A stretch of DNA of 11,467 nucleotides from Bordetella parapertussis. Its GTDB lineage: Bacteria > Pseudomonadota > Gammaproteobacteria > Burkholderiales > Burkholderiaceae_B. The stretch covers positions 1-11,467 of the forward strand of contig CAMEAW010000084.1 in the NCBI GenBank assembly GCA_945911685.1, given 5' to 3'. Under the pieces are notes generated by a model. The model saw nothing but the letters and a program-made list of their open reading frames with translations. It had not been told where the DNA came from and made no database searches. The translations under genes and the position numbers were made by a program. This document shows, piece after piece, positions 5,648-11,467 of this stretch (its first letter is position 1; every line of letters begins with the position of its first letter).

Positions 5648-6868
5648 TCAGGCCTGCATGCAGGCCTGTTCTTTGAGCAGTAGGGCGTACTCATCAGGGC
5701 TGATCCCCCATGCGCTTAGAACTTCTTTCGTATGCTGGCCCAGTTGCGGCGCAGCACCAAGTGAGGGGCTATTGGTGCCATTAAATAAAATTGGCAAGCC
5801 CAACGAGCGTATTGAGCCGCCGTTCGCATCTTGAGCGTCGACCACCATGTTCAGCGCGTGCGTTTGTGGATGATTGAGTGCCTCGGCTACGTTTTGTACG
5901 GGTCCGCAAGGCACGCCTGCGGCTAGTAATTTTTCTTCCCAGTACGAGCGCGCGTGTTTGCGCAGCACTTCGTTCATCAAGGCTTCAAGCGCAGGGCGGT
6001 TATCTAGCCGGTTTTTGCTTGAGTTAAAACGCGCATCGTCGTCCCACTGTGGTCTTTCAAGCACCTCAAGCAGCTTTTTCCAGATCGTTGCGTTGCCGCC
6101 GCCAATTGCGAGTTCGCCATCGGCACACGCAAAGGTTTGATACGGGGCAATGAGTGGGTGCGCGGTACCCAAGCGTTTAGGCATCGCACCGCTGGCAAAA
6201 AACAAGGCCGCCTGCCAATAGAGTTGCTGCATTGAGGCCTGGAGCAGCGACGTTTGCACCCATTGCCCCTGACCTGTGCGTAGGCGATAGATGTAGGCAC
6301 TGAGCGTGCCAAGTGCCGCCAGCACGCCAGAATTAATATCGGCCGTTGGCACGCCTGGCTTGACTGAACCTCCGCCTTCTTCGCCGGTGACGCTAATTAA
6401 ACCGCTAAAAGCTTGCAACACTAAATCAAAGCCGCCACGATCGCTGAGTGGCCCGATCGAGCCATACCCGCTGACCGACACCACAATCAATTTTGGATTG
6501 GTTTTGATCAGGTATTCGGGAGCGAGACCCAGACGCTTAAGTGCCCCGGGGCGATAGTTTTCGGTAACGACATCGGCCTGCTGAACCATCTTCAACAAAG
6601 TCTCTCGACCAAGTGTTGACTTTAGATTCAGTGCGACAGATTTTTTGCCGCGATTGATCATCTGAAACGACGCGGGCATCGAGTTTGCAGCGCCGGCACT
6701 ACTAAACGCCCGCGCGTCATCCCCGCCAGGAAACTTCTCGATCTTGATGACTTCGGCTCCTAAATCGCCGAGCATCAGACCACAAATCGGGCCCGCCATG
6801 ATCTGCGACAGCTCAAGCACACGCATGCCTGCAAGAGGCTTGGTCGGATCGGGTACGGCAGTGCTCAT
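5648..6868 (-). CDS. Class III CoA-transferase (CaiB/BaiF family) 2
   Basis: A second cytoplasmic family III CoA-transferase, 406 residues and full length. Landmarks are L-A-G-M-R-V-L-E-L at 12-20, M-A-G-P at 24-27, G-A-E-V-I-K-I-E at 37-44, N-R-G-K-K-S at 72-77, T-E-N-Y-R-P-G at 102-108, S-V-S-G-Y-G at 131-136 and the catalytic D177 in T-A-D-I-N-S-G. It has the same fold as CoA-transferase 1 but is clearly divergent from it (different N-terminal loops), so it is not a recent duplicate. It is the last gene of a minus-strand operon. Its ATG overlaps the TGA of Bug receptor 2 (ATGA, 6865-6868), and no strong Shine-Dalgarno is visible, so translational coupling is likely. It probably activates the acid imported through the same operon's Bug receptor. 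The substrate is unknown. Confidence 0.93.
   Translation of the reverse strand: MSTAVPDPTKPLAGMRVLELSQIMAGPICGLMLGDLGAEVIKIEKFPGGDDARAFSSAGAANSMPASFQMINRGKKSVALNLKSTLGRETLLKMVQQADVVTENYRPGALKRLGLAPEYLIKTNPKLIVVSVSGYGSIGPLSDRGGFDLVLQAFSGLISVTGEEGGGSVKPGVPTADINSGVLAALGTLSAYIYRLRTGQGQWVQTSLLQASMQQLYWQAALFFASGAMPKRLGTAHPLIAPYQTFACADGELAIGGGNATIWKKLLEVLERPQWDDDARFNSSKNRLDNRPALEALMNEVLRKHARSYWEEKLLAAGVPCGPVQNVAEALNHPQTHALNMVVDAQDANGGSIRSLGLPILFNGTNSPSLGAAPQLGQHTKEVLSAWGISPDEYALLLKEQACMQA
5649..5668 (+). terminator. Perfect 20-bp palindrome, possible terminator for the crotonase gene
   Basis: CAGGCCTG-CATG-CAGGCCTG is a perfect palindrome that forms an 8-bp GC-rich stem. On the plus strand it is followed by TTCTTT, giving a mediocre terminator for the crotonase transcript. 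It covers the last two bases of the antiparallel CoA-transferase 2 stop codon and its last six codons (ending A-C-M-Q-A). It could also be a protein-binding site. Confidence 0.4.
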
Positions 6869-7830
6869 TCGGGTTTCATTCCGGTTGACTGCACGATTTG
6901 GCGTGAGATTTTGTAATCGGCATCGATGAATTGTTTGAACTCTTGAGCGTTCATGCGACCAACTTCGCCGCCCAAGCTGGCGACTTTGCTCGTTACGGCG
7001 GGGTCGGCGAGTACTTTCATCACCGCTTGGCTCAAGGTGTTCGCCTGAGTTTGTGTGGTGCCCTTGGGTGCCATCAGGCCAATAAACGTGAGGTGTTCAA
7101 ATTTAGGTAAGCCAAATTCAGCGACTGTCGGGATCGTCTCGGCGCCGGGCCAGCGTTTGCTTGACGTGACGGCTAAGGGACGAATTCTGCCCGACTTGAT
7201 CAAGGGCATCGCGGCTACCAGAGACGCCAGCACCACGGGAATTTGACCGCCCGCCAAGTCGGTGAGCGAAGGACCCGAGCCGCGATAAGGCGCGTGGGCA
7301 AGTTTGATGCTCGCAGCCTGGTTCAAGAGTTCACCCGCAATGTGGCTAGGGGTACCGATCCCTGCGCTGCCATAGGTGATTGCATCGGGTCGCTTTTTTG
7401 CATCGGCGAGTAATTGATCAAAGGTCTGATACGGCGAGTTAGCGGGCACCACGATGACGCTTGGTCCCCACATTAAATCTGCAATGGGCACCAAATCGTT
7501 AATGTCATAACCTGCGTCTGCAAACAGTGTTGGGTTAATGGTGTGGTTATTGGCTGTTACAAGTAAGGTCATGCCGTCGGCCGGCGCTTTGGCGACGAGC
7601 TGGGTGGCAAGATTGCCCCCCGCACCAGGTTTGTTTTCAACAACGGTCATGGTGTTTAAAAGGGGGCCGATCTTTTCACCGACCATACGAGCCATCGCGT
7701 CAGCGCTGCCCCCAGGCGCCACGATCACAATAATTCTGAGCGGCCCCTCTGCGGCCTTTAACACAGGCCCCCAAGCCAGCATACTGAGGGTCAAACAGCT
7801 GAGGGCTAACCGCGCAAAAGCGGCCCGCAT
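6865..7830 (-). CDS. Bug/TctC-family periplasmic solute-binding receptor 2
   Basis: A 321-residue exported solute receptor of the tripartite tricarboxylate transporter type. A signal peptide spans about residues 1-27 (hydrophobic core L8-L24, probable cleavage after KAA). Family features are A-P-G-G-S-A-D at 38-44 with ligand-loop D44, V-E-N-K-P-G-A-G-G-N-L at 64-74, A-P-A-D-G-M-T at 82-88, and T-I-N-P-T-L-F at 97-103. Further on are the Y-G-S-A-G-I-G and H-A-P-Y-R-G-S-G blocks. The usual Y-P-x-K-P-I-R opening is shortened to G-P-L-R. It is the middle gene of the cupin, Bug, CoA-transferase operon. Its ATG overlaps the upstream TAA by one base (TAATG at 7828-7832) and lacks a clear Shine-Dalgarno, so coupling is expected. 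No permease genes accompany it. Confidence 0.93.
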   Translation of the reverse strand: MRAAFARLALSCLTLSMLAWGPVLKAAEGPLRIIVIVAPGGSADAMARMVGEKIGPLLNTMTVVENKPGAGGNLATQLVAKAPADGMTLLVTANNHTINPTLFADAGYDINDLVPIADLMWGPSVIVVPANSPYQTFDQLLADAKKRPDAITYGSAGIGTPSHIAGELLNQAASIKLAHAPYRGSGPSLTDLAGGQIPVVLASLVAAMPLIKSGRIRPLAVTSSKRWPGAETIPTVAEFGLPKFEHLTFIGLMAPKGTTQTQANTLSQAVMKVLADPAVTSKVASLGGEVGRMNAQEFKQFIDADYKISRQIVQSTGMKPE

Positions 7831-8615
7831 TATTGCGCGCGCTTTGGAAACTGCATCAGCAAGACCGAGGCTCCAATACTGCCTGCGGTGATCGAGGGGG
7901 CCGACTCGGTGGGGTCAACAAATAGCAAGGCCTGCTTGCCGCCCAGATGTTCATTGAGTTTGCACTCGCCGCTCATCACCATCCAATATTGACCACGGCC
8001 CTCGCTAGGCGCAGGGCCCACGATTCGTTGTCCAGGAGCGGCATGGTAAAGGGTTGAGCCTAATCCATCGGCCTCGAAGGGGACGACGTTATGCTCAAGC
8101 ACGCCGGTAAGATTTTTAGGGCCATCCGCGTCACCCAGTAAAGCGGGAACGAGGCCCAAGCCGTGGCGGTAGTCTTTCGTGCGCCCCTTCAGGCCTTCTT
8201 TGTAATCAGGCATCCAACGTGCGCCTGGATCCCAGCCATTGCGCAAGGTGTAGTACTCAACGCCCGCGTCGGCTGCGTGGATCGGCGCATAGGGTGTGAA
8301 CCCCATCGCGTAGTGCACGGTCAGGCCTTCGATCGGCTTAATGCCGAACTTGCCGCCACCGGCGACAAACACCTGAAACTGATCCGCTTGATGGTAATGC
8401 CCAGGGATCGACATATTTGCCGCTTGCTCGACCAAAAAAGCGATCGGCTCGAGAGGGGGTGGAAACGCCTCGGCCGAGCGCTGCGGTAAGCCGGTGGCTT
8501 TGCGTTCAACCGAGTTCACGCCAATACAAGAAGACACGTGTGTGATCGTGCCATTGGGCAGTTTGTTGTAGTGGCGGTTTGCGAGCGCGTGCTCACGGGT
8601 GGCAAAGGATGGCAT
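7830..8615 (-). CDS. Cupin-fold (probable bicupin) protein, first gene of a transport/CoA operon
   Basis: I use ATG 8615, giving 261 residues. A frame-extending TTG at 8624 is directly abutted by the AGGGA site and is less likely. Numbering from the ATG, the first barrel carries a metal-type cupin motif, P-G-H-Y-H-Q-A-D-Q-F, with H73, H75 and Q79 (glutamine where glutamate is usual). A second-strand histidine, H113, lies in T-P-Y-A-P-I-H. The C-terminal half (about 175-257) looks like a second barrel (Q-Y-W-M-V-M-S-G-E) with no histidine cluster, so it is probably structural. No signal peptide is seen, so it should be cytoplasmic. Specific chemistry is unknown; dioxygenase, isomerase, or small-molecule binding are all possible. 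Leading an operon with a Bug receptor and a CoA-transferase suggests a catabolic role. Confidence 0.72.
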   Translation of the reverse strand: MPSFATREHALANRHYNKLPNGTITHVSSCIGVNSVERKATGLPQRSAEAFPPPLEPIAFLVEQAANMSIPGHYHQADQFQVFVAGGGKFGIKPIEGLTVHYAMGFTPYAPIHAADAGVEYYTLRNGWDPGARWMPDYKEGLKGRTKDYRHGLGLVPALLGDADGPKNLTGVLEHNVVPFEADGLGSTLYHAAPGQRIVGPAPSEGRGQYWMVMSGECKLNEHLGGKQALLFVDPTESAPSITAGSIGASVLLMQFPKRAQ

Positions 8616-8624
8616 GTCGGACAA

Positions 8625-8629
8625 TCCCT
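8625..8629 (-). promoter_or_regulatory. Shine-Dalgarno site deciding the cupin start
   Basis: On the minus strand AGGGA occupies 8629-8625. It is 9 nt from ATG 8615 but has zero spacing to the alternative TTG at 8624, so ATG 8615 is favoured. Confidence 0.6.
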
Positions 8630-8646
8630 AAAAATTCTGTTGAATA

Positions 8647-8675
8647 ATCTTATTTGTGTGAATCTTACCTGTCTG
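8647..8675 (-). promoter_or_regulatory. Possible promoter of the cupin operon
   Basis: On the minus strand CAGACA (8675-8670), a 17-nt spacer and TAAGAT (8652-8647) match the sigma-70 consensus at 4 of 6 in each box. Transcription would start near 8640, about 25 nt before ATG 8615. TAAGAT is repeated 15 nt upstream. The call is weak. Confidence 0.3.
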
Positions 8676-8684
8676 GCGCGCTCC

Positions 8685-8708
8685 CTGTCGACCGAGACGG
8701 CAGTTTTT
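8685..8708 (+). terminator. Terminator-like hairpin upstream of Bug receptor 3
   Basis: CTGTCG (8685-8690) pairs with CGGCAG (8698-8703) in a 6-bp stem with one U-G pair and a 7-nt loop, followed by T5 (8704-8708). It faces Bug receptor 3 and lies between that gene and the opposing cupin operon. It may stop antisense transcription or attenuate Bug 3 if the promoter lies further upstream. Confidence 0.35.
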
Positions 8709-8766
8709 AGCGTGAAACAGGCGATTTCGCGTTAGACTTTGACCAAACATTGATGATAAACCCATG

Positions 8767-8771
8767 GAGAC
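8767..8771 (+). promoter_or_regulatory. Shine-Dalgarno site deciding the Bug receptor 3 start
   Basis: GGAGA sits 7 nt before ATG 8779. It lies within the first codons read from the alternative ATG 8764, which has no such site. Confidence 0.65.
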
Positions 8772-8778
8772 TCACCCT

Positions 8779-9762
8779 ATGAAACTGCTTCGATCTATTG
8801 CGCTCACCAGCGCCTGTCTTGTGGCGCTATCGTTTTCGACCTTGACTCAGGCGCAAGGCGCCTATCCTGAAAAACCAATTTCGATCTGGATTGGGTTTCC
8901 TCCAGGCACCTCAACCGACTCTGTTGGACGAATTTTGGCCGACAAGATGAGTAAAGATCTTGGTCAGCCCATCATCATCAAAAATAAGCCAGGTGTCGGC
9001 GGCACCTTAGCCCCGGCTGAGGTCGCTAAGTCGCAACCCGATGGCTACACCCTGCTATTGAGCGCGACCGCGCCGATGGGCACCGCAGCGCATCTGATGA
9101 AAAACTTGCCTTACTCGCCCTTGACGGATTTTGCGCCGATTGGCCAAACGTCGTGGCTGCCTTTTTTGCTAGTGAGCAACAAAACTAAAGGCCTCGATAC
9201 GTTTGAAAAATATATCGCCTATGCGAAGGCAAATCCGGATGCTCTGACCTATGCCTCGATTGGAAATGGCACAACGAGCCATCTTGTGATGTTGATGATG
9301 TTGAACAAAGCCGGGGTCAAGATGGTGCACGTGCCTTATCAAGGCAGTACTCAATCGCAGGCCGACGTGATCGGCGGCAACGTTGACGCTACGTTTGACA
9401 CAATGGTGACGGTGTATCCGCATGTGGTGTCTGGGCGACTCAATGCGTTGGCAGTCAGCACGACCAAGCGCACGACGATGGATCCCAAGGTTCCCACTAT
9501 TGAAGAGAAAGGGCTGGGCGAGTTCAATCTAGGTGCCTGGATCGGTATGTTCGCGGTTAAAGATACGCCTAAACCAATCATTGATAAACTACATGGCGCG
9601 TTAAATCGTGCGTTGGCCGACCCAGAAACTAATCGTAAGCTTGTAGGCTTAGGCACCGAGGTTGTGGTCAGCGAAACCCCTGCTGCGTTTAGTCAGTTTG
9701 TGGCTAAAAATTACAAGCTCTGGGGTGAGATGGTTGATATTTCGGGGCTTGAAAAGAAGTGA
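8779..9762 (+). CDS. Bug/TctC-family periplasmic solute-binding receptor 3
   Basis: A third exported solute receptor of the Bug family, 327 residues from ATG 8779. That start is preferred over 8764 because of GGAGA at 8767-8771 and because it gives a standard signal peptide, with positive K2 and R5, a hydrophobic core at 7-22, and cleavage near T-Q-A/Q-G. The mature protein opens with Y-P-E-K-P-I-S. The ligand loop P-P-G-T-S-T-D at 41-47 has D47, but the second glycine of the usual G-G pair is threonine. Other landmarks are N-K-P-G-V-G-G-T-L at 69-77 and Q-P-D-G-Y-T at 86-91, then the N-G-T-T-S-H and V-P-Y-Q-G-S blocks. It is divergent from the cupin operon, which already contains its own Bug receptor. 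It appears monocistronic, with a terminator-like hairpin 23 nt after its stop. No permease partner is adjacent. Confidence 0.93.
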   Translation: MKLLRSIALTSACLVALSFSTLTQAQGAYPEKPISIWIGFPPGTSTDSVGRILADKMSKDLGQPIIIKNKPGVGGTLAPAEVAKSQPDGYTLLLSATAPMGTAAHLMKNLPYSPLTDFAPIGQTSWLPFLLVSNKTKGLDTFEKYIAYAKANPDALTYASIGNGTTSHLVMLMMLNKAGVKMVHVPYQGSTQSQADVIGGNVDATFDTMVTVYPHVVSGRLNALAVSTTKRTTMDPKVPTIEEKGLGEFNLGAWIGMFAVKDTPKPIIDKLHGALNRALADPETNRKLVGLGTEVVVSETPAAFSQFVAKNYKLWGEMVDISGLEKK

Positions 9763-9785
9763 TCGAGGCCGACTCAACGCGCGCC

Positions 9786-9807
9786 AAAGCCCGGTGCGCC
9801 GGCTTTT
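9786..9807 (+). terminator. Probable intrinsic terminator of Bug receptor 3
   Basis: AAAG followed by CCGG pairs with CCGG then CTTT around a TGCG loop, with one bulged C and a short T4 tail ending at 9807. It starts 23 nt after the stop codon. The 4-bp core plus bulge makes it moderate rather than strong. Confidence 0.5.
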
Positions 9808-9883
9808 AGTTGTTTGACAAACTGTTTGATCTCGAACCTCGCGGCATAGCCCTGGCCTCGATTGTCAGCCTGTGTGCTTAATT

Positions 9884-9911
9884 TTGAATTCCAGAATCTA
9901 TCTTTTATTTT
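9884..9911 (+). promoter_or_regulatory. Possible promoter for the SYLF-domain gene
   Basis: TTGAAT (9884-9889), a 16-nt spacer and TATTTT (9906-9911) lie in an AT-rich stretch about 35 nt before ATG 9947. Each box matches consensus at 4 of 6. A better -35 hexamer, TTGACA at 9814-9819, has no -10 at usable distance. Confidence 0.3.
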
Positions 9912-9946
9912 GAACGTCACGCTGTATCCTTTTTTCAGGAGTTTTC

Positions 9947-10501
9947 ATGTTGTTGCGTAAAGTCTGTCGTTTGTTTGTGTTGCTCAGCGCTGTGGCTGTG
10001 TTTGGGTTTTCTACGGCAGTACGCGCCGAAGACAGGGCCTCGCTTGAGCGCAGTTCTCAGGCAGCCCTGAAGTCACTGATCGCGCAAGATCCCGTTGCAC
10101 GTGATCTCAGCCAGCGCGCAGTCGCAGTACTTGTGTTTCCGGATGTAAAGAAAGCCGGCTTAATCGTGGGCGGGCAGTTTGGCGAGGGTGTGTTGTGGCG
10201 TGGTGGTAAGGCTGCAGCGTTTTACAACACAGGTGGCGCCTCGTGGGGGTTACAGGCGGGTGTGCAAGAGTACGGCTATGCCATGTTCTTTATGAAAGAA
10301 AGCGCTTTGAACGCGCTAGATGTGACCCAAGGTTTTGAAGTGGGTGTGGGGCCAAGCATCGTTATTATCGATCAGGGTAAAGGTGTTTCGCACACCACCA
10401 CCACGATGCAAGACGATATTTATGCGTTTGTCTTCAACCAAAAAGGCTTGATGGCGGGCATCGGCATCCAAGGCAACAAAATCACCAAGATTAATAAGTG
10501 A
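9947..10501 (+). CDS. Exported SYLF/Ysc84-domain protein
   Basis: A 184-residue protein with a signal peptide (R4 and K5, hydrophobic core at 9-24, cleavage after V-R-A near 27) and then one SYLF (Ysc84-like) domain filling the rest. Its landmarks are A-V-A-V-L-V-F-P-D-V at 58-67, K-A-G-L-I-V-G-G at 69-76, S-W-G-L-Q-A-G at 99-105, F-V-F-N-Q-K-G at 161-167 and the closing G-I-G-I-Q-G. Eukaryotic SYLF domains bind phosphoinositides. Bacterial exported versions are common and mostly uncharacterised, with a periplasmic or outer-membrane-associated lipid-binding role inferred. Length is typical of the bacterial single-domain form. AGGAG (9937-9941) lies 5 nt before the ATG. The next gene follows in the same direction after a 58-nt gap with no terminator, so cotranscription is possible. 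Confidence 0.9.
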   Translation: MLLRKVCRLFVLLSAVAVFGFSTAVRAEDRASLERSSQAALKSLIAQDPVARDLSQRAVAVLVFPDVKKAGLIVGGQFGEGVLWRGGKAAAFYNTGGASWGLQAGVQEYGYAMFFMKESALNALDVTQGFEVGVGPSIVIIDQGKGVSHTTTTMQDDIYAFVFNQKGLMAGIGIQGNKITKINK

Positions 10502-10522
10502 GCGTAGGCCTCGTGAACACCT

Positions 10523-10563
10523 ATCCGCACCTTCACTGCGCTCACTCGGATGGCGTGCAGTGA
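10523..10563 (+). promoter_or_regulatory. Possible translation-control fold at the sulfatase maturase start
   Basis: TCACTGCGC (10533-10541) pairs with GCGTGCAGTGA read as 10555-10563, a 9-bp stem with one G-U that includes the GTG start at 10560-10562. ATCCG (10523-10527) pairs with CGGAT (10547-10551), which overlaps the GGATGG ribosome-binding candidate at 10548-10553. The two stems interleave, giving a pseudoknot or alternative folds. This is inferred from sequence only. Confidence 0.3.
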
Positions 10564-11467
10564 CAGCGCCCGCGCTGAAGTTGCCGGCGCTGCCTGCAGG
10601 CAGGCACTATCGATATCACACGATGGCTAAGCCTTCGGGTGCCGAGTGCAATATCGATTGTGATTACTGCTTTTATCTACATAAAACTGAACTGCTCGAG
10701 CAACCCAAGCATGCGCGGATGGATGCCGCCACGCTTGAGCAATATGTGCGGCAGTACATCGAAAGCCAAACCGGCGAGCAAGTGGTATTTTCGTGGCAAG
10801 GTGGCGAGCCTACCTTAATGGGCTTGCCGTTTTATCAGCAAGTGGTGGCCTTGCAAAATAAGTATGCAAAGCCCAATCAAAAAATAGAAAACGATTTGCA
10901 AACCAATGGCATCGCGCTGGATGCTGAGTGGGTACGGTTTTTAAAAGACAATCATTTTCATGTGGGTCTGTCGATTGATGGCCCGCGTGAGTTGCATGAC
11001 GCTTATCGCAAAACAAACAATGGCAAGCCGACCTTTGATTACGTGATGAGTGCGGCAAAGCGCCTCGTAGATGCTGACGTATCCTTTGCAGCGTTATGCG
11101 TAGTCAATCGTCGCAACGCATTACATCCCAAAGAGGTGTATCGGTTTTTAGCTGACGAAGTGGGTACTTGGCGTGTGCAATTTAATCCCGCTGTTGAGCC
11201 GCGCGCATTCAAGCAAGCAGCGCCAGCAAAAATGGATTTCTCTGCCGCACCTCTACAAGATAGCGCGCGCGCAAAGCCGGGCCATCCCTTGTCAATCGTT
11301 ACCGACTGGTCGGTTGACCCTGATGACTATGGCAGTTTTTTATCAGGCGTTTGGGATGAATGGTTGGCGACTGACTTTGGTCGTATCCACGTCAATCTGT
11401 TTGAAACTGCTGTAGCGCAAGCTGCAGGGATGCCCGCGCAAACGTGCACGCAGGCCGAGTTTTGCGG
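10560..11467 (+). CDS. Anaerobic sulfatase maturase, radical-SAM/SPASM enzyme (3' end missing)
   Basis: A radical S-adenosylmethionine enzyme of the anSME family, which oxidises the active-site Cys or Ser of a sulfatase to formylglycine in the cytoplasm. The frame is open from the start to the window edge, giving 302 complete codons of an expected 370-450. From GTG 10560, the 4Fe-4S cluster motif C-x3-C-x2-C is C30, C34, C37 (in C-N-I-D-C-D-Y-C-F-Y-L). G-G-E-P, the SAM-binding motif, is at 81-84, followed by the L-Q-T-N-G and G-L-S-I-D-G-P blocks. C296 and C302 begin the auxiliary-cluster (SPASM) cysteines. I choose GTG 10560, with GGATGG 6 nt upstream, because relatives usually have residues before M-A-K-P-x-G. 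ATG 10623 is the alternative and has no ribosome site. The target sulfatase is not in the window. Related peptide-modifying radical-SAM proteins are a lesser possibility. Confidence 0.85.
   Translation, partial: MTAPALKLPALPAGRHYRYHTMAKPSGAECNIDCDYCFYLHKTELLEQPKHARMDAATLEQYVRQYIESQTGEQVVFSWQGGEPTLMGLPFYQQVVALQNKYAKPNQKIENDLQTNGIALDAEWVRFLKDNHFHVGLSIDGPRELHDAYRKTNNGKPTFDYVMSAAKRLVDADVSFAALCVVNRRNALHPKEVYRFLADEVGTWRVQFNPAVEPRAFKQAAPAKMDFSAAPLQDSARAKPGHPLSIVTDWSVDPDDYGSFLSGVWDEWLATDFGRIHVNLFETAVAQAAGMPAQTCTQAEFC

Noticed and set aside
8616..8624. TTG start at 8624 for the cupin gene
   Set aside because: The AGGGA ribosome site abuts it with no spacer but is 9 nt from ATG 8615.
8764..8778. ATG 8764 as the start of Bug receptor 3
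   Set aside because: It has no ribosome site, and the GGAGA that serves ATG 8779 lies inside the extension.
9814..9819. Perfect TTGACA hexamer as the -35 box of the SYLF gene
   Set aside because: No -10-like sequence is found 15-19 nt downstream. It is part of a GTTTG-A-CAAAC symmetry instead.
10623..10625. ATG 10623 as the sulfatase maturase start
   Set aside because: It has no ribosome site, and relatives normally carry residues before M-A-K-P-x-G. It is kept only as an alternative.

Overview
The window reads as chromosomal DNA of a betaproteobacterium, most likely Burkholderiales and plausibly Alcaligenaceae-like. This placement is an inference. It rests on three separate periplasmic receptors of the Bug/TctC family (a family greatly expanded in Bordetella, Achromobacter and relatives), two class III CoA-transferases, and base composition near the low 50s % GC by eye. 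No rRNA, tRNA, CRISPR array, insertion sequence, phage gene or recognisable transcription regulator is visible.

Layout. Positions 1-970 hold a leader and uppP (undecaprenyl-diphosphatase, cell-wall lipid recycling). From 1023 to 9762 lies a block of organic-acid/acyl-CoA genes in alternating orientation: Bug receptor 1 (-), FAH-family hydrolase (+), CoA-transferase 1 (-), crotonase-fold enzyme (+), then a tight minus-strand operon of cupin protein, Bug receptor 2 and CoA-transferase 2, and finally Bug receptor 3 (+). Positions 9947-10501 encode an exported SYLF/Ysc84-domain protein. From 10560 to the window end runs an incomplete radical-SAM anaerobic sulfatase maturase.

How the genes fit together. 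The metabolic block is built of three divergent pairs that share control regions: Bug1/FAH, CoA-transferase 1/crotonase, and cupin operon/Bug3. The expected logic is capture of a carboxylated compound in the periplasm by a Bug protein, CoA activation by a class III CoA-transferase, and processing by crotonase-fold and FAH-fold enzymes. The compound cannot be named from sequence. No TctA/TctB membrane subunits are present, so all three receptors are orphans here. The minus-strand operon is translationally coupled (TAATG and ATGA junctions).

Regulatory structure. There is a strong intrinsic terminator at 3287-3323. Two good sigma-70-like promoters overlap back to back at 4692-4728. Inverted repeats cluster in the 315-bp gap at 2019-2333. 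A possible start-codon-occluding fold sits ahead of the sulfatase maturase, and a short GCRGTAATCG motif recurs in all three convergent gaps. The crotonase-fold protein lacks both classical catalytic glutamates. No wholly novel system was found. The best leads are that crotonase, the cupin-Bug-CoA-transferase operon, and the small RNA-level and intergenic signals.
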